Source: an uncultured Eubacteriales bacterium (GTDB lineage Bacteria; Bacillota; Clostridia; Oscillospirales; Acutalibacteraceae). Taken from it: DNA of 36,703 nt. Both the position numbers and the translations under genes were made by a program. The notes beneath the pieces are model-generated. The model made no database searches and was not told the origin of the DNA. It saw only the letters and a program-made list of their open reading frames with translations. Positions 15,146 through 22,675 of the stretch are shown one piece after another; position 1 is the first letter of the stretch, and the number at the start of each line of letters is the position of its first letter. The DNA is taken from the NCBI GenBank assembly GCA_934486755.1, contig CAKSQT010000011.1, positions 1 to 36,703 of the forward strand, given 5' to 3'.

Positions 15146-16837
15146 CTATGCCTTCTTGGAAAACGAATCTTTGAGCGCAACTGTTCTGTTAAATACGGGT
15201 CTTTCCTTTGTTGAATCAGGATCAATGCAGAAATAACCCTGACGCATAAATTGGAACACATCGCCGACATTTGCGTCTGCAAGCGAAGCGTCGATTTTGC
15301 AGTTGTCTATAATCTTCAACGAATCGGGATTAAGGTTTTCGGCAAACGAAGAAACGCCTTCTTCATCGCTTGGATTAGGAACATTAAACAGACGGTCGTA
15401 CAGCCGTACCTCCGCATTTATGCAATTTTCGGCGTTCACCCAATGCAGAGTGCCTTTTACCTTTCTTCCGTCAGGTGTTTCTCCGCCGTAGCTTTCGGGG
15501 TCATAGGTGCAGTGAACAACCGTTATGTTGCCGTCGGCATCAGTTTCGTGAGAGGAATACTTAATATAGTAAGCGCCTTTAAGACGTACTTCCTTTTGCG
15601 GACAAAGCCTGAAATATTTGCCGGGCGGGTCGAGCATAAAATCGTCCTGCTCTATAAAAATTTCCTTTGAAAAGGTGACCTTGCGTTTTCCAAGCTCAGG
15701 CTTGTTAGGATTAATTTCTATTTCAATTTCCTCTGTTTTACCGTCGGGATAGTTGTCGATTACTACCCTTAAAGGACGGAGTACAGCCATTGTGCGCTCG
15801 GCATTTTCATTAAGATTGTCACGAACGCAGGATTCAAGCAACGCATAATCAATAACGCTGTAAGCCTTGGAAACGCCTATCTTGTCAACAAACGCACGGA
15901 TCGCCTCCGCAGGGTAACCGCGCCGTCTCATACCGCAGATTGTTGCCATTCTCGGGTCATCCCAACCGCTCACAAGACCGTCGTTTACGAGTTTTAAGCA
16001 TTTGCGCTTGCTTGTCAAAGTGTAATTGATATTCATACGCGCAAATTCTATCTGCCTCGGCGGATTTTCTATATCGCACGCCTTTAACACCCAATCATAA
16101 AGAGGGCGGTGGTTCTCAAATTCCAATGAGCAAAGCGAGTGGGTAACACCCTCTTTTGCGTCGCTGAGCGGATGCGCAAAATCGTACATAGGATAAACAC
16201 ACCACTTGTCGCCTGTGCGGTGGTGCGGCACTTTCATTATTCGGTAAATTATCGGGTCGCGCATATTGAGGTTTGACGACGACATATCTATCTTCGCCCT
16301 TAAAACCATTGCTCCGTTGTCAAACTCACCGTCGGTCATACGCTTAAACAATTCGCGGTTTTCTTCTATCGGACGGTTTCGGTATTTGCTTTCTTTGCCA
16401 GGTTCGGTAAGGGTTCCGCGCATTTCGCGAATTTCATCGGCGCTTGACTCGTCAACAAAAGCAAGCCCCTTGTCGATCAGCTTTAACGCACATTCGTACA
16501 GGAAATCAAAGTAATCCGAGGCATAGTAAACATTGTCCCAATGAAAACCGAGCCACTTTATGTCTTCTTTTATGGCGTCGGTGTACTCCACGTCTTCCTT
16601 TACGGGATTGGTGTCGTCAAGCCTTAAATTGCAGGTTCCGTTGTATTTTTCAGCGGTTGCAAAATCAATGCATATTGCCTTTGCGTGACCTATGTGAAGA
16701 TAACCGTTGGGTTCAGGCGGAAATCGGGTCTGAACGTGATTGTATACGCCTTCCTTTAAATCTTCATCAATAAAATCGTGTATAAAATTGGACGGTGCGG
16801 TTGTTTCTTCTGCACCTGAAATAATTTTTTCTTCCAT
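15146..16837 (-). CDS. glnS: glutaminyl-tRNA synthetase
   Basis: This 563-residue class I synthetase charges tRNA-Gln directly. The HIGH-type motif is PPEPNGYLHIGHAKAI and the KMSKS-type loop is LTSKRK; LRLDDTNP and DNVYYASDYFD are typical of GlnRS. The C-terminal half holds the two anticodon-binding beta barrels (EIEIEINPNKPELGKRKVTFS, RLCPQKEVRLKGAYYIKY). Its presence means Gln-tRNA need not be made by transamidation. GGAG precedes the ATG, and the start is 15 bases downstream of gltX. Confidence 0.97.
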   Translation of the reverse strand: MEEKIISGAEETTAPSNFIHDFIDEDLKEGVYNHVQTRFPPEPNGYLHIGHAKAICIDFATAEKYNGTCNLRLDDTNPVKEDVEYTDAIKEDIKWLGFHWDNVYYASDYFDFLYECALKLIDKGLAFVDESSADEIREMRGTLTEPGKESKYRNRPIEENRELFKRMTDGEFDNGAMVLRAKIDMSSSNLNMRDPIIYRIMKVPHHRTGDKWCVYPMYDFAHPLSDAKEGVTHSLCSLEFENHRPLYDWVLKACDIENPPRQIEFARMNINYTLTSKRKCLKLVNDGLVSGWDDPRMATICGMRRRGYPAEAIRAFVDKIGVSKAYSVIDYALLESCVRDNLNENAERTMAVLRPLRVVIDNYPDGKTEEIEIEINPNKPELGKRKVTFSKEIFIEQDDFMLDPPGKYFRLCPQKEVRLKGAYYIKYSSHETDADGNITVVHCTYDPESYGGETPDGRKVKGTLHWVNAENCINAEVRLYDRLFNVPNPSDEEGVSSFAENLNPDSLKIIDNCKIDASLADANVGDVFQFMRQGYFCIDPDSTKERPVFNRTVALKDSFSKKA

Positions 16838-16852
16838 TGTCTGGTCTCCGTA

Positions 16853-18508
16853 TCAATTAATCTCTTTTATTGCGCCGTCAATGCGTTCAAGACAGCGTTC
16901 TTTGCCGAGAACCTTCATAATACCGCAAAGGTCGGGAGTGTTTCTTCTGCCCGTAACCGCTATTCGCAGTACAGTGCTCAAATCGCCTGCGTGACCCTTG
17001 TATTTTTCGGGTTCGGCTTTGTATTGCTTTGTCTCGGCGGCAAAACCGATTTCTGCCGCAATGGCTTTAATTTTGTCAAACCATTGCTGTCGGTCGTCGG
17101 CGGTATCATATACTTCCTTATACTTTTCAAGGAAACATACTGCGTCTTCGGGTTTAATGTTATCGGGCAGGGTGTAGTCCCGCTTGTAAAGCTCATCATA
17201 AAAATATGAGAAATAGTCCTTAGCTTCGTTCCACTTTGCAATGTCCTTGCGCGGCTTCGGAACATCTCTGTCAATAGCAAGAACCGATTTTGTATAATCT
17301 GCGTTCTTTGTCAGGATACCGTAAAATTCACCGTCAAATTCTTTTGCCCATTCGGTGAGCTTGTCGTAAACTGAACTGCTTGAAAGACGGGAAATGCAGG
17401 TCTTGCTTACATCATTCAGTTTGTTTTCGTCAAACAGCGCTCCCGAAACGCTCATCTTTTTAAGATTAAACTTGAATTTTTTATAGTCCTCGTTTTGATT
17501 GGCGCGGCGCCAATCCTCAAAATCGGAGGCGGCTATTGTCATAAGATATTCAATAACGCTCTGCGAATCGTAACCCTGTTCTGCAAAGAAATGTACGGCG
17601 GCCTCAGGATCCTTGCGCTTTGAAATTTTGCGCTTTGCACCGTTTTCCGATTTCATAATGGGGGAGATATGCCCGTATTTTGGCGGTTTAAACCCAAGAA
17701 TTTTAAATAACTGCAAATGTTTTGGAACAGAGGAAATCCATTCGTCGCCCCTTAAAACGTGGGTCGTGTGCATAAGGTGGTCGTCAATAGCATGTGCAAA
17801 GTGGTATGTCGGTATGCCGTCTGATTTCAAAAGAACAAAGTCCTCGTCGTTTTCGGGCATTTCTATTTTACCCTTTACGCAGTCGTCGAATACGACCTTG
17901 CGGCTTTCGTCGCCCATAGATTTAAGCCTTATAACAAACGGTTTGTCTTGGTCAATAAGTTCCTTTGCTTCGGTATAGGTGATGTTGCGGTGCTTCGCCC
18001 ATTCACCGTGATAACCTGTGCGTATCTTGTGTTCCTCCTGTATTTTGCGAGTTTCGTCAAGTTCTTCGGAGGTGCAAAAACAAGGATATGCAAGCCCCTG
18101 CCTGATAAGGTCCTTAACATAGGTCTTGTAAATTTCTGCGCGGCGGCTTTGCTGATACGGACCGTATTCGCCGCGCTCCTCGGTTCCGCTTATAAAACCC
18201 TCGTCAATCTCTATTCCGTAGCGTTTAAGGCCTTCTATTATATCTTCTATTCCGCCCTCAACCTCGCGCTTTTTGTCGGTATCTTCAATTCTTGTAAAGA
18301 AAATGCCGCCCGTTGAGGTTGCGGTTATTCTGTTGACAAGCGCTGTAAAAAGTGTGCCGAGATGAAGATATCCCGTGGGGCTTGGGGCTATTCTTGTAAC
18401 CCTTGCGCCGTCAGCCAAATTGCGCTGCGGATATAAATTCTCATAATATTCGGGTGTTTTTTGTATGTCGGGCAGTAATAATTCCGCCATCATTTCGTTT
18501 TGGTTCAT
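16853..18508 (-). CDS. gltX: glutamyl-tRNA synthetase
   Basis: This 551-residue class I enzyme has the GluRS HIGH-type motif APSPTGYLHLGTLFTALVN, FFTRIEDTD, the KMSKS-type KISKRKDPEA and the typical HVLRGDEWISSVPKH. It is about 60 residues longer than the commonest bacterial GluRS, a form I associate with clostridial lineages. The C-terminal helical anticodon-binding domain ends with GRRNTPDLCGIMKVLGKE. CGGAG precedes the ATG. It is second in an operon after nrdR (34-base gap) and directly before glnS. With GlnRS present, GluRS is likely to be discriminating (inference). Confidence 0.96.
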   Translation of the reverse strand: MNQNEMMAELLLPDIQKTPEYYENLYPQRNLADGARVTRIAPSPTGYLHLGTLFTALVNRITATSTGGIFFTRIEDTDKKREVEGGIEDIIEGLKRYGIEIDEGFISGTEERGEYGPYQQSRRAEIYKTYVKDLIRQGLAYPCFCTSEELDETRKIQEEHKIRTGYHGEWAKHRNITYTEAKELIDQDKPFVIRLKSMGDESRKVVFDDCVKGKIEMPENDEDFVLLKSDGIPTYHFAHAIDDHLMHTTHVLRGDEWISSVPKHLQLFKILGFKPPKYGHISPIMKSENGAKRKISKRKDPEAAVHFFAEQGYDSQSVIEYLMTIAASDFEDWRRANQNEDYKKFKFNLKKMSVSGALFDENKLNDVSKTCISRLSSSSVYDKLTEWAKEFDGEFYGILTKNADYTKSVLAIDRDVPKPRKDIAKWNEAKDYFSYFYDELYKRDYTLPDNIKPEDAVCFLEKYKEVYDTADDRQQWFDKIKAIAAEIGFAAETKQYKAEPEKYKGHAGDLSTVLRIAVTGRRNTPDLCGIMKVLGKERCLERIDGAIKEIN

Positions 18509-18542
18509 AAATAACTCCGTTTCGCCTATTGCTGTTCTTGTA

Positions 18543-19001
18543 TTATCTGTCGTTTGTAAGGAGCTTGTTAAGCTCTATCATAAAGGTGTTAATGTCCTTA
18601 AATTGGCGGTACACGGAAGCAAAACGAACATACGCGACCTCGTCAATGCCTTTGAGTTTTTCCATTACTAATTCGCCTATCTTTTCGCTGCTTACCTCGC
18701 GGTCAAGAGAATTTTGAATTATTGATTCTATCTCGTCAATCATATTATCAAGCGTGTCGATTGAAACGGGGCGCTTCTCGCAGGCGCGCAAAAGACCCGT
18801 CATTAGCTTGTCCCTGTTGAATGTTTCACGCGATTTGTCTTTCTTTATGACGATAATAGGAAGACTTTCTATTATTTCGTACGTTGTAAAACGCTTTGCG
18901 CATTTAAGACATTCGCGCCTGCGTCTTATACGCTCGCCTTCGTCGGTTGGCCTTGAATCAATTACCTTGCTTTCTTCATATCCGCAAAAAGGACATTTCA
19001 T
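18543..19001 (-). CDS. nrdR: transcriptional repressor NrdR
   Basis: This 152-residue regulator of ribonucleotide reductase genes has the N-terminal zinc ribbon MKCPFCGYEESKVIDSRP with ECLKCAKRFTTYE, followed by an ATP-cone domain (about 46-136; PIIVIKKDKSRETFNRDKL). It binds ATP/dATP and represses nrd operons. I start it at ATG 19001, the family N-terminus, rather than at the earlier in-frame codon, because AAGGCGG lies 8 bases upstream. Its own promoter is at 19041-19069. No NrdR boxes or nrd genes are visible in the window. Confidence 0.97.
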   Translation of the reverse strand: MKCPFCGYEESKVIDSRPTDEGERIRRRRECLKCAKRFTTYEIIESLPIIVIKKDKSRETFNRDKLMTGLLRACEKRPVSIDTLDNMIDEIESIIQNSLDREVSSEKIGELVMEKLKGIDEVAYVRFASVYRQFKDINTFMIELNKLLTNDR

Positions 19002-19040
19002 ACTTAAAACCGCCTTAACTATCAAATTAAATACAGATTT

Positions 19041-19069
19041 ATTATACAATACGTACCAAAAAATTACAA
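19041..19069 (-). promoter_or_regulatory. nrdR operon promoter
   Basis: Minus-strand TTGTAA (19069-19064) and perfect TATAAT (19046-19041) with a 17-base spacer, 40 bases ahead of nrdR. It diverges from the cyclophilin promoter. Confidence 0.85.
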
Positions 19070-19084
19070 GCATTAAAATAACTG

Positions 19085-19113
19085 TTGCCTTAGTGTAAAA
19101 AATTTGGTAAAAT
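19085..19113 (+). promoter_or_regulatory. candidate promoter for the cyclophilin-rfbA operon
   Basis: TTGCCT (19085-19090) and TAAAAT (19108-19113) are separated by 17 bases. The 5' UTR then contains GGCG/CGCC arms around TTTTATTA before the ribosome site. Confidence 0.6.
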
Positions 19114-19173
19114 AATAAAAAAGATTGAGCCGAAAAGGCGTTTTATTACGCCGTCGGCAGATTGGAGAACAAA

Positions 19174-19776
19174 ATGAGCAGTTTTCAGTTGGAAAAACCC
19201 GTTGCGGGCGATACCGTTGCGGTGTTGCACACAACCAAGGGCGATATTAAAATAAAACTTTTTCCCGACAAAACGCCTAAGACATTTGAAAATTTCACGA
19301 CCCACGCAAAGAACGGTTATTATGACGGGCTTATATTCCACCGCGTCATAAATGATTTTATGATACAGGGCGGCGACCCGAACGGCAACGGAATGGGCGG
19401 CGAGTCAATTTGGGGCAGGAGCTTTAAAGACGAATTCACCCCTGAACTTCACAATATAAGAGGAGCGCTTTCAATGGCAAATGCGGGTCCCGATACAAAC
19501 GGAAGTCAGTTTTTTATAGTACAGGCTGACTCTGTCCCCGAAAATATGCTTGACCAAATGCGCGACCTCGGCGAAGGCGCTTTCCCGTCAGAAACTGTAA
19601 CGGCTTACGAAGAATTGGGCGGCACGCCTTGGCTTGATTTCAGACACACCGTTTTCGGTCAGGTGTTTGAGGGTATGGACGTTGTGGATTCAATCGCCTC
19701 GGTTGAGGTGGGCGCGGCGGACAAGCCTTTAAACGACGTTGTAATAAAAAGCATAGAAATTAATGAAGTAAGGTAA
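19174..19776 (+). CDS. cyclophilin-type peptidyl-prolyl cis-trans isomerase
   Basis: This 200-residue protein is a single cyclophilin domain without a signal peptide, so it is a cytoplasmic proline isomerase. Motifs include GDIKIKLFPDKTPKTFENF, GLIFHRVINDFMIQGGDP (catalytic Arg, Phe and Gln), GALSMANAGPDTNGSQFFI and VFGQVFEGMDVVD. GGAG (19164-19167) is 6 bases from ATG 19174; the upstream TTG at 19162 overlaps it. It precedes rfbA by 13 bases, so the two are probably co-transcribed although functionally unrelated. Confidence 0.96.
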   Translation: MSSFQLEKPVAGDTVAVLHTTKGDIKIKLFPDKTPKTFENFTTHAKNGYYDGLIFHRVINDFMIQGGDPNGNGMGGESIWGRSFKDEFTPELHNIRGALSMANAGPDTNGSQFFIVQADSVPENMLDQMRDLGEGAFPSETVTAYEELGGTPWLDFRHTVFGQVFEGMDVVDSIASVEVGAADKPLNDVVIKSIEINEVR

Positions 19777-19789
19777 AGGAGTTTTTGTT

Positions 19790-20668
19790 ATGAAAGGTAT
19801 TATTTTAGCAGGCGGCAGCGGAACAAGACTTTATCCGCTGACTATGGTTACTTCAAAACAGCTTTTGCCCGTGTATGACAAGCCGATGATTTATTATCCG
19901 TTGTCTACGCTTATGTTAGCGGGAATAAGAGATATACTGATAATATCAACGCCTACCGATTTGCCCAATTTTGAGAGACTTTTGGGCGACGGTTCCGATT
20001 ACGGCATAAGACTTTCCTATGAGGTTCAGCCCTCGCCGGACGGACTTGCGCAAGCGTTCCTTATCGGCGAAAAGTTTATAGACGGCGACAGCTGTGCTAT
20101 GGTACTCGGCGATAATATTTTCTACGGAAGCGGTTTGAAAAAGCATCTGCGCGAAGCGGCTCAAAGGGAAAACGGAGCTACCGTTTTCGGTTATTATGTT
20201 GACGATCCCGAGCGTTTCGGCATTGTTGAGTTTGACAAAAACGGCAAAGCCATTTCGATTGAAGAAAAACCGCAAAATCCCAAGTCGAACTATTGCGTAA
20301 CGGGTCTTTATTTCTATGACAAACGCGTTGTAGAACTTGCGAAAAAGGTTAAACCGTCGGCACGTGGCGAACTCGAAATAACCGACCTAAACAAACTTTA
20401 CCTTGAAGACGGCTCTCTCAACGTTGTTACTCTCGGCAGGGGATATGCTTGGCTTGATACGGGCACAATGGACGCTCTTTCGGAAGCCTCCGAATTTGTT
20501 AAGGTTGTGGAAAACCGTCAGGGAATACAAATTTCTGCGGTTGAGGAAATAGCGTTCGTCAACGGTTGGATAGACCGTGAAAAGCTGTTAAAGTCGGCTG
20601 AAAAATACGGTAAATCCCCTTACGGACAGCATCTTAAAAAGGTTGCAGAGGGTAAATTCCTTTATTGA
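19790..20668 (+). CDS. rfbA: glucose-1-phosphate thymidylyltransferase
   Basis: This 292-residue nucleotidyltransferase makes dTDP-glucose from dTTP and glucose-1-phosphate. The N-terminal GIILAGGSGTRLYPLT is the nucleotide-binding signature; SKQLLPVYDKPMIYYPLSTLM, ALGDN-like VLGDNIFYG, VFGYYVDDPERFGIVEF and IEEKPQNPKSN are diagnostic of RmlA. AAAGGAG precedes the ATG. It opens a sugar module with two GT2 genes, but rfbB, rfbC and rfbD are not in this window, so the final sugar (for example rhamnose) cannot be confirmed here. Confidence 0.96.
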   Translation: MKGIILAGGSGTRLYPLTMVTSKQLLPVYDKPMIYYPLSTLMLAGIRDILIISTPTDLPNFERLLGDGSDYGIRLSYEVQPSPDGLAQAFLIGEKFIDGDSCAMVLGDNIFYGSGLKKHLREAAQRENGATVFGYYVDDPERFGIVEFDKNGKAISIEEKPQNPKSNYCVTGLYFYDKRVVELAKKVKPSARGELEITDLNKLYLEDGSLNVVTLGRGYAWLDTGTMDALSEASEFVKVVENRQGIQISAVEEIAFVNGWIDREKLLKSAEKYGKSPYGQHLKKVAEGKFLY

Positions 20669-20669
20669 T

Positions 20670-21668
20670 ATGTGTATGATAAGTGTAATTGTTCCGATCT
20701 ATAAAACGGAAAAAACTCTTGAAAGGTGCATAAATTCTATTCTGGCTCAAAGTCTTAAAGACTTTGAGCTTGTGCTTATAAATGACGGCTCGCCCGATAA
20801 TTCGCAGCAAATATGCAAAAAATTTGCAGCCTCGGATAAACGCATTCGCTATATTTTAAAGGAAAACGGCGGTCTTTCGTCTGTAAGGAATATGGGAATA
20901 GACGAGGCAAAGGGCGACTATATCGCCTTTGTTGACAGCGACGATTATATTGAGCCTAATATGCTTGAATATATGCACGGCATTGCGTTACGTGATAATT
21001 GTGAAATCGTGATGTGCGGTTACAAGATAGAAAACGGCAAAACAGTTGTAGATGATTTTTGCAACGATATGATTCTTGACCGCGGGAACATCAACGAAAA
21101 TATGGTGGAACTTAAATCGAAAAATCTTATAGATTGCGCGTGGAACAAGCTGTATAAGCGTGATTTTCTTATTAAAACGGGAGTAAAAATGCCTGTCGGC
21201 GAAACCTATGAGGATACGGCATTCAATCTTGAACTGTTAAAGCATAAACCGAAAATTTCGGTAACCTCAAAGTGTTTTTATCACTATGTTCAGAATATGG
21301 GGAGTATCACAAAGAAATACGACCCGAAAAAACTTGAAACAATGAAAAAACGCGCAAGAAAGCTGCTCGAAGTTACCGAGGGGATAGAACCGTACTGTGG
21401 TTTTTTCTACGTAAAGTCGGTGTTTTCATCAGTTATTGATATGTTTTTATCGTGCGGGCGCGGTGAGATAATGAACGTGATCACGCGAGAAATAAACAAT
21501 TCAGAGTTTAAAAAGGCGGCGGCGGTTGCCGAGTTCGGCGGTGCTTTAAATTCTCAGATCATAAAGGTCGCACGCAGCGGGAGCGCAAAACGCGTCTACC
21601 GTTTCTGTAAATTATCGTATTTGCTTAAATACAAAATGAACAAACTGTTTATGAGGGTGAAAAGCTGA
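20670..21668 (+). CDS. family 2 glycosyltransferase
   Basis: This protein of about 332 residues is a GT-A fold inverting glycosyltransferase: ISVIVPIYKTEKTLERCINSI at the start, INDGSPDNS, NGGLSSVRNMGIDEAKGDY and FVDSDDYIEP with the DxD metal site, then the acceptor region WNKLYKRDFL and ETYEDTAFN. It probably adds a sugar to a cell-surface polysaccharide or glycolipid. The start follows the rfbA stop by one base. ATG 20676 gives the commonest family N-terminus, so the first two residues are uncertain, and no good ribosome site is visible. The stop overlaps the next start (TGATG). Confidence 0.88.
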   Translation: MCMISVIVPIYKTEKTLERCINSILAQSLKDFELVLINDGSPDNSQQICKKFAASDKRIRYILKENGGLSSVRNMGIDEAKGDYIAFVDSDDYIEPNMLEYMHGIALRDNCEIVMCGYKIENGKTVVDDFCNDMILDRGNINENMVELKSKNLIDCAWNKLYKRDFLIKTGVKMPVGETYEDTAFNLELLKHKPKISVTSKCFYHYVQNMGSITKKYDPKKLETMKKRARKLLEVTEGIEPYCGFFYVKSVFSSVIDMFLSCGRGEIMNVITREINNSEFKKAAAVAEFGGALNSQIIKVARSGSAKRVYRFCKLSYLLKYKMNKLFMRVKS

Positions 21669-22636
21669 TGTATGTTTCCGTAGCGATAGCCTCCTATAAC
21701 GGCGGGCGCTTTATAGAAAAACAGCTTGACAGCATATTAAAACAAACAAGACCCGTAGACGAAGTAATAATATGCGATGACGGATCAACGGACAATACGG
21801 TAGAGATTTGCAGGAATTTTATCGAAAAAAACTCGCTTGCAAACTGGGAAATTTCCGTCAATCCAAAAAACGTCGGATACTGTTTTAATTTTTACGGCGC
21901 AATAGCAAAAACAAAAGGCGATATTATATTCCTCGCCGATCAGGACGATGAATGGTATCCCGACAAGGTGGAAAAAATGCTCGCCTGTATGGAGAAACAT
22001 AAGGATATAACCGTTCTTGCGTCTCGCTACGACGTTATTGACGAAAACTCCGATATAATAGAAAATTCGGGGATTACCTACCTCGGCGAGCGGTTTGACG
22101 GCTCGGTTGATTTTCTGACTGCCGACAGCTTTATAGGCTGTTCGTACATACGCGGTTTCAGTATGTGTTTCAGAAAAAGTATAAAGGAATATTTAAAACC
22201 GCTCGATTTAAAATCGCTTCTCTCACACGATTGGTACATATGTATGCTCGGAACCGTTAAGGGCAAAACCGCTGTTCTTAACAGTCTGCTCGGCGGATAC
22301 AGATTTCATCATGATAATGTGTCACTTTCCGATATGGACCGTAAGAAACTCATAGGTAACCGAAAAAAGCGGGTTGACGGACTGCGTGAATCCATAGCGG
22401 CGCATAAATATATAGCCGAGCTTACGAATGACGCCGTGCTTAAAGAGAAAATTGTTAAATTTGCCGCTTTTGAAACGAAACGCCTTAGGTTTTTGGAAAA
22501 GAAGAACCCGTTTTTATGGCTCGCGCTTGCTCTTGATATGGGCAGTTACGCAAGGTACTATAAAGGCGGCGGCTTACGAGTGTGGCTTGGCGATTTTGCT
22601 TATGCATACAATATAAATATGAATTTTAGGGTGTAA
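21668..22636 (+). CDS. family 2 glycosyltransferase (rhamnosyltransferase-like)
   Basis: This 322-residue GT2 enzyme shows VSVAIASYNGGRFIEKQLDSI, ICDDGSTDNTVEI, NVGYCFNFYGAI and FLADQDDEWYPDKVE, with QDDEW the divalent-cation region. LLSHDWYICM and YRFHHDNVS are seen in many polysaccharide rhamnosyltransferases. With rfbA two genes upstream, transfer of a dTDP-activated sugar is plausible but not shown. It overlaps the preceding stop by one base and is followed by a strong terminator. Confidence 0.88.
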   Translation: MYVSVAIASYNGGRFIEKQLDSILKQTRPVDEVIICDDGSTDNTVEICRNFIEKNSLANWEISVNPKNVGYCFNFYGAIAKTKGDIIFLADQDDEWYPDKVEKMLACMEKHKDITVLASRYDVIDENSDIIENSGITYLGERFDGSVDFLTADSFIGCSYIRGFSMCFRKSIKEYLKPLDLKSLLSHDWYICMLGTVKGKTAVLNSLLGGYRFHHDNVSLSDMDRKKLIGNRKKRVDGLRESIAAHKYIAELTNDAVLKEKIVKFAAFETKRLRFLEKKNPFLWLALALDMGSYARYYKGGGLRVWLGDFAYAYNINMNFRV

Positions 22637-22675
22637 AAAACCGACGGTGCCATAACGGCATCGTCGGTTTTATCT
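22637..22675. terminator. bidirectional terminator between convergent GT2 and yhaN genes
   Basis: CCGACGGTGCC and GGCATCGTCGG pair (one G-T) around ATAAC, with an A6 run before and a T4 run after. It serves the plus-strand sugar operon and the minus-strand yhaO-yhaN operon. Confidence 0.88.

Noticed and set aside
14404..15174. A 256-codon plus-strand frame opposite nif3
   Set aside because: It is antisense to a well-supported Nif3 gene with intact metal motifs, and has no ribosome site.
18509..19160. T-box riboswitch ahead of the gltX-glnS operon
   Set aside because: nrdR fills the upstream region and the leader before it is too short; no T-box sequence or antiterminator is visible.
19790..22636. 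Complete dTDP-rhamnose biosynthesis cluster
   Set aside because: Only rfbA is present; rfbB, rfbC and rfbD are absent, so a rhamnose pathway cannot be claimed from this window.
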